Below, piece by piece: positions 61,960 through 64,000 of a DNA stretch of 64,000 nt; the stretch's first letter is position 1; the number at the start of each line of letters is the position of its first letter. Below the pieces are notes generated by a model that saw only the letters and a program-made list of their open reading frames with translations, ran no database searches and was not told the DNA's origin. The stretch lies in NCBI RefSeq assembly GCF_017298635.1, contig NZ_CP071182.1, positions 124,001-188,000 of the forward strand. Direction: 5' to 3'. This stretch comes from Paenalicyclobacillus mengziensis. Lineage in GTDB: Bacteria; Bacillota; Bacilli; Alicyclobacillales; Alicyclobacillaceae. The position numbers and the translations under genes were made by a program.

Positions 61960-63667
61960 AGACCAGAACGGCCAGATATTGCGCGAAAGCGAGGTCGCGG
62001 GAAACGCGGTCTTAGGCAGCGAGGTCATGAGCAGCGCGGTGCAAACAGCGCTTTCGGCCTCTGACGAGTCCACTTTTGACGAGTCCACTTTTGACCACTT
62101 TTCGGATGGGACAGCACGCTCGGGCATGTCCGATACAAACGGGATGGAAAACGGGCCAGCAAGCTCCACCTTATCCGATGCAAACAGGGCGTTTGTGCCG
62201 CAGTTTGACATGAACGAGATCATGAACTGTATGCGCTGCGGGTTCTGTCTGCCCGCCTGCCCGACATTCCGGGAAACCGGGAAGGAATATGCGAGTCCGC
62301 GCGGGCGCATCGCGCTCATGAAAGGCATTGCCAACGGACAAATCGGCATCACCGAAGAGTTCGAGGACAACATGTACCTCTGTCTCGGCTGCCGCGCCTG
62401 CGAATCTGCCTGCCCAGCCGGCGTAAAGTATGGCCGGCTCGTCGAGGGTGCTCGTGAAGCTATCGAAGAAGCCAAGAGCCTTGGCATCATCGGCGCCCGC
62501 GACGGCGAAGGCAGCGGAGGCACCGGTTCAGGTGGCGCGGCTGCGGGAATGTCGCCTGCCACCAGCGGAGGCGGCGCCAGCGGAGCCGACAACACCAACG
62601 GATCGGTCGGCGCAGCCGAGGCAACAGCCTCGACATCATCCCCGCCCCTGTCACCTGCTCATACGGTCAAGCGGAGCAGGAAAGAAGCGTTTGTGCGCAA
62701 TCTCGTGTTTCGACGCATCTTCCTCTACCCTTCGCGCGTGCAGACCATTGGCACGCTGCTGTGGGCGGCCCAGGCCACGGGACTGCAGAAAATGGCTGAC
62801 AAAACTGGATTGATGCGGGTTCTCCCCCGCTCCATGGCAGAGATGCAACAGGCAGTGCCGAAGGTGGCATCCCCTGCTGCGCGTCGTAAACGCCGCGCAG
62901 TCGTGCCGGCAGACAAAGAGGCTGCTCGCGACAAGACCATCCGCGTCGGGATGTTTAAAGGCTGCGTGATGGATGTCATGTTCTTCGAAGCCAACGAGGC
63001 AACCGCTCGGGTGCTGTCAAAAGCGGGCTGTGAAGTGGTATTTGTGGAAGAGCAGGTGTGCTGCGGCGCCCTCCACGCCCACTCCGGTGAGCAGTGGGGT
63101 GCCATTGACCTTGCGAAGCGCAACATCGCTGCATTTGAAAATGCGGGTGTCGACTACATCGTCAACAACGCCGGCGGTTGCGGGGCCGCCCTGCGCGAGT
63201 ACGCTCACTGGTTCGAGCACGATGAAGCGTGGAGCGAGCGCGCGAAGGCCTTTGTCGCAAAGCTCAAGGACGCAAACGAGCTCCTCGCCGAACTGCCGCC
63301 GCTTCATTTCTCGAAGGAAGTCCATGCCCGTGTCACGTATCAGGACTCGTGTCACTTGCGTCACGGACAGGGGATATGGAAACAGCCGCGCCATCTCATC
63401 CGCCAAATCCCCGGCATCGAATTCGCGGAGTTGCCCGGGGCGGACACGTGCTGCGGATCGGCCGGCATCTACAACATCACGAACTTTGACCTGTCGATGA
63501 AGCTCCTGGATGACAAAATGGACAAAGTGGCCGACACCAAAGCGAACATCATCGTGACCTCGAACCCCGGCTGCCTGCTGCAGATGCGTCAGGGTATCAT
63601 TCGGGCGAACCTGGCCGATCACGTTGAGGCCGTCCACATCATGGAACTCCTCGACCGGGCACTGTAA
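61943..63667 (+). CDS. glcF: Iron-sulfur subunit of 2-hydroxyacid oxidase (GlcF-type)
   Basis: Electron-transfer subunit with two 4Fe-4S motifs, CMRCGFCLPACP and CLGCRACESACP, and two CCG domains (VCCGALHAHSGEQ, DTCCGSAGIYN, NPGCLLQM). At 574 residues it is longer than typical GlcF (about 410-450). It has an 85-residue hydrophilic N-terminal extension with DESTFDESTFDHF, and a Gly/Ala/Ser insert of about 50 residues after the second cluster (SGGTGSGGAAAG). The ATG at 61943 lies within the end of glcD. It works with GlcD to pass electrons to the membrane pool. Confidence 0.92.
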   Translation: MNTPIKDQNGQILRESEVAGNAVLGSEVMSSAVQTALSASDESTFDESTFDHFSDGTARSGMSDTNGMENGPASSTLSDANRAFVPQFDMNEIMNCMRCGFCLPACPTFRETGKEYASPRGRIALMKGIANGQIGITEEFEDNMYLCLGCRACESACPAGVKYGRLVEGAREAIEEAKSLGIIGARDGEGSGGTGSGGAAAGMSPATSGGGASGADNTNGSVGAAEATASTSSPPLSPAHTVKRSRKEAFVRNLVFRRIFLYPSRVQTIGTLLWAAQATGLQKMADKTGLMRVLPRSMAEMQQAVPKVASPAARRKRRAVVPADKEAARDKTIRVGMFKGCVMDVMFFEANEATARVLSKAGCEVVFVEEQVCCGALHAHSGEQWGAIDLAKRNIAAFENAGVDYIVNNAGGCGAALREYAHWFEHDEAWSERAKAFVAKLKDANELLAELPPLHFSKEVHARVTYQDSCHLRHGQGIWKQPRHLIRQIPGIEFAELPGADTCCGSAGIYNITNFDLSMKLLDDKMDKVADTKANIIVTSNPGCLLQMRQGIIRANLADHVEAVHIMELLDRAL

Positions 63668-63798
63668 CTACTGGTCGTCGGGCAGGCAGGCACGGCGACC
63701 TGCCGTCGTCGAACAAGCGAATCACGGCGTGCACATCCACGTGTACGCCGTTTTTGCGAAACGACCATCGGAGCGGATTAGAGCGAGGCCGGGCGCTC

Positions 63799-63922
63799 GA
63801 TAACGCGTTGTGAACGCGCTATTTGCCTCCTTCAGGGCAAGGGTGTAGGGAAATAACGCGCTCGTGGCGCGTTATTGTGTCAACCAGGGCCAAATAGCGC
63901 TTTGCCAGAGCGTTATTTGCCA
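63799..63922. repeat. Pentapalindrome cluster 7, three members visible
   Basis: Palindromes start at 63799, 63852 and 63893 (spacing 53-41), after the glcF stop. The next expected positions (about 63933 and 63986) have no match, so this cluster is shortened. The rest of 63668-64000 shows no gene. Confidence 0.88.
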
Positions 63923-64000
63923 GGTGAAGGGGTTAGCAAATCCTGCGCACCGGGATATCGTGCGATGCGAGAAACAAATTTACATCGTTCAAACTCGGAA

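Overview
The window reads as a chromosomal segment of a spore-forming, aerobic Bacilli-class Firmicute of moderately high GC, most like Alicyclobacillaceae. The evidence is Bacillus-type gene order (the rpoE-pyrG-spo0F-tal-glpX-rho-rpmE-prfA-prmC-spoIIR-sua5-mntP-ywlE-rpiB-ywlG-glyA-upp-mnaA-atp series), the sporulation genes spoIIR and spo0F, purine-rich ribosome binding sites, and frequent TTG and GTG starts. I read this from protein similarity and synteny; no 16S rRNA gene is present.

Layout. 1-7728: F1Fo ATP synthase operon (atpZ-I-B-E-F-H-A-G-D-C, minus strand, atpC cut by the window edge). 9236-12438: thiolase, mnaA and upp. 12797-17123 (plus strand): a UgtP-like glycosyltransferase, an MFS transporter and a membrane-anchored polysaccharide deacetylase. 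17439-25188 (minus): HAD phosphatase, glyA, ywlG, rpiB, ywlE, mntP, sua5, spoIIR. 27017-32917 (minus): prmC, prfA, rpmE, rho, glpX. 33254-37803: patA, and convergent to it dapH plus a YkuR-like deacetylase, which are the acetylated branch of diaminopimelate synthesis. 38045-44021 (minus): tal, a kce/kal lysine-degradation pair, spo0F, pyrG, rpoE. 44256-53332 (minus): a fatty-acid or short-chain acyl-CoA oxidation block (fadF, thiolase, 3-hydroxyacyl-CoA dehydrogenase, enoyl-CoA hydratase, two acyl-CoA dehydrogenases, MeaB GTPase). 55920-58458 (minus): a polar amino-acid ABC importer. 59530-63667: a GntR/FadR regulator divergent from a GlcD/GlcF-type 2-hydroxyacid oxidase.

The most unusual content is non-coding. 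(1) Six complete clusters of a palindrome built on AATAACGCGTT/AACGCGTTATT each hold five palindromes (one cluster is duplicated to ten). Start-to-start spacing is almost fixed at 53-40-40-53 bp. A seventh, shortened cluster with three palindromes lies at the right edge. Every cluster abuts the 3' end of a gene. (2) Three regions (25.4-26.9 kb, 35.3-35.7 kb, 53.8-55.6 kb) carry arrays of a 21-23 bp quasi-palindrome, TAAGGTACA-N3-TGATACCTA, repeated about 55 times at 53/44/54/72 bp steps. In two of the regions the arrays are arranged as a higher-order repeat of about 404 or 332 bp. I know no described family matching either. (3) Almost every intergenic gap has its own minisatellite (6-47 bp units), and several proteins carry in-frame tandem repeats or Ala/Gly-rich inserts, suggesting a genome prone to slippage or duplication.

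Regulatory features include a probable CTP-sensing attenuator before pyrG, a sigma-A promoter with a long structured leader before the ATP synthase operon, a TetR-type operator before fadF, a GntR-type operator before glcD and a near-consensus promoter for the ABC importer. I found no rRNA, tRNA, CRISPR array, insertion sequence or phage gene.
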